From Semisulcospira habei (taxonomy: Eukaryota > Mollusca > Gastropoda > Semisulcospiridae), in assembly GCA_036245525.1 (NCBI GenBank), contig BTPG01000003.1, positions 134,405,362 to 134,469,361 on the forward strand: a DNA stretch of 64,000 bases. Direction: 5' to 3'. Under the pieces are notes generated by a model that ran no database searches, was not told where the DNA came from, and worked only from the letters and a program-made list of their open reading frames with translations. Both the position numbers and the translations under genes were made by a program. Positions 61,501 to 64,000 of this stretch are shown here, piece by piece. How positions within the stretch are numbered: position 1 is the stretch's first letter; the number at the start of each line of letters is the position of its first letter.

Positions 61501-61820
61501 TGGGTAAACAGAGCTTCATCAATCGTTCGCTGATGCCAGCAGGAAGATAAGGCAGCTGTCGGAGGAGCGTGGTGCGGATGGCGAAGCCAACTCCATGTAT
61601 CCTGTCCTCGTTCTCAGCTTTGCCCTTCCAGTAAAAGGTGTACCCAACCTCAGGTTCACAGATCGAGCCTTCGTCAGTAAATCTGGTTTCGCTAAGAGCC
61701 GCAATGTCGATTTTATATCTCGCCAGCTCCCTGGCTATGATGGCTGTTCTTCTGTGCGGTCTCTTCGTCTGATCTCTGTCCAACAGGGTTCGTACGTTCC
61801 ACCTACCGAGAATAAGTTTC
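58600..61820 (-). pseudogene. Second RTE-family LINE, endonuclease-RT, broken
   Basis: Reading leftward: endonuclease 'LGRWNVRTLLDRDQTKRPHR', 'ALSETRFTDEG', 'GDFSARVG' (for GDFNARVG), 'HITDYVIV' and 'CWTDHRLVRS'. The linker is 'DSFDDNNKEINKLLEQKRSA'. RT has 'SKAAGIDGIPAELF', 'SIAGKIIARYILNRL', 'QCGFRPGRSTVDMVF', 'FMDLTKAFNTV' and 'GVKQGCVIAPVTF'. The palm reads FADY: the codon complement of 59564-59566 is TAC, so one Asp is lost. A G-rich run at 59402-59428 disrupts the next part. The C-terminus has 'RWTGHVIRMDESRMP', and in another frame a finger 'CPHCPRMCGSRIGLASH' near 58690-58620. Several frameshifts (about 61440, 61240, 60480, 60150, 59420, 58720) break it. It is a different family from the three copies at 25-47 kb. 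Confidence 0.8.
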
Positions 61821-63225
61821 TTGAAAAGTTGAAGTTTATGGTCCACAAGATCAAAAGCTTTTCGTAAGTCAATGAATACAGCGACGGTAAATTCGTCCTG
61901 ATTCATAGCCACACATTCGTAAGACGTGCTGGGGCCAGGTGTCAGCTGTGCTTCGGTCTGAATCCTGGCTGAAGGCGATGGATTAATGTATGCTCTTCTA
62001 AATATTCCAAGAGATTTTTATGGATATGCCGTTCAAGGGGTTTACTAAGGATGGACAGTGGTGGGATGGGGCGATAGTTATTAAAATCAGTCATATCTCT
62101 TGTTTTCGGGAGGGGTATAACCTTGGCTTTTTTAAGTTCATTTGGGAAAATATTCGTTTGAATGCACAAATTATTAATATAGGTTATTGTTTCAATAACA
62201 TAAGGAATAGATAATTTAAGTATTTGGGGGCTGGTTTCGTCTGGCCCGGACGATTTATTATTCTTCATTGAACTGATTGTCCTACCGACTTCGTGCATAT
62301 CCAGTGGTTAAATCACGAAAGGATCAGATCCTGCAGTTCGCGTTCTACAAAAGTCAATTTTTTGTCTGGGCAGGAGTAGGGCTGAGAACTTGCTTCTGAA
62401 GGGACAAGAGACTCGACGACTGAGAGGAAATGGTCGTTAAAGATGTCGGCAGTCAGGTCAGACGGGATTAAACGAGATTTGTTTCTCTTGAGTCCAATCA
62501 CTACGGCCATAGCGCGCCAGAGCGTGGACATGTTTTTGTCTCGTTTAATCAAGCGATCAATGAAATATTTTTTAGACTGTCGCACTAGAGATTTCACGCG
62601 ATTCCCCTTAAATTCGGTGAAGCGCTTCTGCTGTCACAGATGTCTCACCCTCATGGCCTGAATGATGTCTTGAGTCAGCCACGGCGGGAGTGATGCTTGT
62701 TTGACGCGTCTTCTCTGCAGGGGCGCATGTTTATTTAAAATCTTAAGAAAGATGTTATGTCAAACAGACAGAGCGCTGTCAGGGTCAGATTTACTAAATA
62801 CTTCACGAAAAGGTGCGTTATTTAAGATCAAACAGAAACTCGCTTTCATTAAAACTTTTAAAGGAGCGATAGGTGATATACGTATGACATCCTTCCTTTC
62901 TTTGCTTTAGGGAGTTTAGTAGACCACGTACAGCGGATGGGAAAGTGGTCGCTGATACTAAGATTACCGACAGACACATTATGAACCGACTCTGGCTTGG
63001 TTGTGTATATATGATCTATGAGTGTGGATGTTGTTTGTGTGATTCGTGTGGGTGAAGTGACTAACTATTGAAGACCCAACAACGTTCACGTAAAGTCCCA
63101 CGCATGGTGAGGCTTTAGCATGCCAATGTTAAAGTATCCCATGTGGATGACATTGGAGTTGGGTTTACAAGCTTTATCGCACATACTAAGTAAATCATCA
63201 TACCTCTCAAAGTTTGCAGCAGGTT
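61821..63225 (-). pseudogene. CR1/jockey-like ORF2 fragment, fused in frame to the RTE endonuclease
   Basis: The endonuclease remnant (about 63215-62880) has 'GYFNIGMLKPH' (for GDFNID), 'TLIDHIYT' and 'SISDHFPIRCTW'. The linker is 'LPPWLTQDIIQAM' and 'SKKYFIDRLIKRDKNMSTLW'. RT has 'NNKSSGPDETSPQIL', 'NNYRPIPPLSILSKPLERHI', 'QPGFRPKHS' and 'FIDLRKAFDLVDHKL'. After 'LVDHKLQLFKK' (about 61820) the reading frame passes without a break into the RTE endonuclease. In-frame TGA/TAA codons and frameshifts occur near 63090, 62640, 62310 and 61945. It is the same broad family as 41784-47626 and retains the RT fingers that copy lacks. Confidence 0.75.
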
Positions 63226-63250
63226 GGGGGGGGGGGGAGGGGGGGGGGGT
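63226..63250. repeat. G-run
   Basis: Two blocks of G separated by A. They sit at the join between the zinc-knuckle ORF and the CR1-like endonuclease, suggesting a deletion endpoint. Confidence 0.8.
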
Positions 63251-63255
63251 TCAGC

Positions 63256-63997
63256 TCAAGCCACAGATGAAGCGGGTGGCATGGGATCGGTTTTGGGGTC
63301 ATAGTCTGTTGGTGTCACGGCAGGGAATGTCACAATAACGTCGGCAATGTCCGTGTCAGTTACTGGGTCAGCCGTGTTTCCCTCGGTTGTCAGTTGAACA
63401 CACCTGCCCTCTTTTTCTGTGTCCACCCTGTCTGCACCCACAACACACCACCTCATTAACGCATTCATAAGTGTAGTGTCCTGTCTGCAGGCAGTTGGAA
63501 CACTTCTGCTCTCGCGTTTTGTTCATTTCCTTGTAGAATAGATAAGTTCTGAAGGGGCCCATCTGAAAACTACGCTCTAGTGGAACCGTCGGGATCTCAA
63601 TGTAAACAAACCGACGGCCGGTCAGGAAACGAGTCAGCTTACCATCAGTGTTACGGGCACGCTCATATGTAATAGAAGAGCGCCTGACACATCCGAGTCT
63701 GTCGAAGAGGGTAATAACCTCTTCGTCTGCTACGCTGATGGGTATGTCCTGTATGTAAAGCCGTGTAGTCGGTGTTTCTGAGCCAGATTCTCGCAGAATG
63801 TAAGGGTTCTTGTCGTGTAGACAGAGAGATCGCCCACCTATCTCCATTCCATTTACCACTAAAGTTGTCCTGGCCTCTCTATTCAGAGGATATATTCGCC
63901 ATAGCCCGCGGATATTTTGAGCACCAGCAATTGTTTCTCTGCCAGAGACACTTTCGGCCGCCAAACACACCTCCAGTACACTGGCGTCTCCCGGCAT
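63256..63997 (-). pseudogene. ORF1/gag-like protein with RRM-like domain and two zinc knuckles, reaches window end
   Basis: It starts at or beyond 63997 (ATG 'MPGDASVLEVCLA'), so the N-terminus may be cut by the window. An RRM-like block (TPTTRLYIQDIPISVADEEV, 'RFLTGRRFVYIEI') is followed by two zinc knuckles: 'CSNCLQTGHYTYEC' (C-x2-C-x4-H-x4-C) and 'CCGCRQGGHRKRGQVC'. The frame changes near 63400, and the second frame ends 'KTDPMPPASSVA' at 63256. This layout fits ORF1 proteins of LINEs. Its partner could be the CR1-like fragment next to it, but the G-run join makes that uncertain. Confidence 0.6.
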
Positions 63998-64000
63998 GTC

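Overview
The window looks like a piece of an animal nuclear genome, most likely a marine mollusc and probably a gastropod. Long GA, AC and GT tracts, MITE-like and SINE-like repeats, and nested APE-type LINEs with short, broken reading frames dominate it. There is no operon structure and no convincing multi-exon host gene. The organism call is inference from repeat style, not from a marker gene.

Layout. 1-3.7 kb: non-coding DNA with a terminal-inverted-repeat element (1616-2052), decayed tandem repeats and a 24-bp minisatellite. 3.7-8.3 kb: an AT-rich, intronless, two-strand cluster of five broken genes that belong together (three leftward, one rightward, one leftward). It looks like the remnant of a virus-like or large DNA mobile element, and I cannot assign a function. 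9.07-13.8 kb: a leftward LINE (element 1) with an L1-type ORF1 and an APE-endonuclease/RT ORF2 whose RT active site is FADA. 14.36-18.84 kb: a decayed ~1,490-codon gene of an invertebrate-expanded family with a FEN/PIN-like nuclease region and a TSO1-like CXC tail. 19-25 kb: repeats, a fragment of an L2/Rex1-like RT, a 178-bp foldback element and a SINE-like retroposon.

25-47 kb: three copies of one RTE-type LINE (24974-29066, 35355-39231, 43491-47150). The third carries an intact 1,075-codon endonuclease-RT frame. Copy 2 sits in the 3' region of a LINE (30.4-39.35 kb) related to element 1, whose ORF1 begins with a 2A-like ribosome-skipping peptide. Copy 3 sits inside a CR1/jockey-like element (ORF2 at 41784-43490 and 47151-47626). 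A CR1-type esterase ORF1 lies at 39682-40650.

47.4-54.1 kb: the 3' UTR of that CR1-like element is split by a ~5.6-kb insertion. The insertion holds a ~1.1-kb direct repeat at each end and a 3.1-kb array of 114-bp (38-codon) units, open on the minus strand for long stretches. The CR1 tail appears on both outer sides. 54.2-55.4 kb: a three-layer nest of retroposons resolved by target-site duplications. 57.4-57.9 kb: a Ty3/gypsy-type integrase fragment. 58.6-61.8 kb: a second RTE family on the minus strand, fused in frame to a CR1-like RT fragment (61.8-63.2 kb). Beyond it lies an RRM plus zinc-knuckle ORF1-like protein that reaches the window end.

How it works together: this is a transposon graveyard with at least four LINE types. 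One frame (43886-47113) still looks able to encode a functional EN-RT. The parts that explain least easily are the five-gene cluster at 3.7-8.3 kb, the 2A and same-frame ORF1-stop-ORF2 design of the LINE pair, and the 38-codon tandem array.
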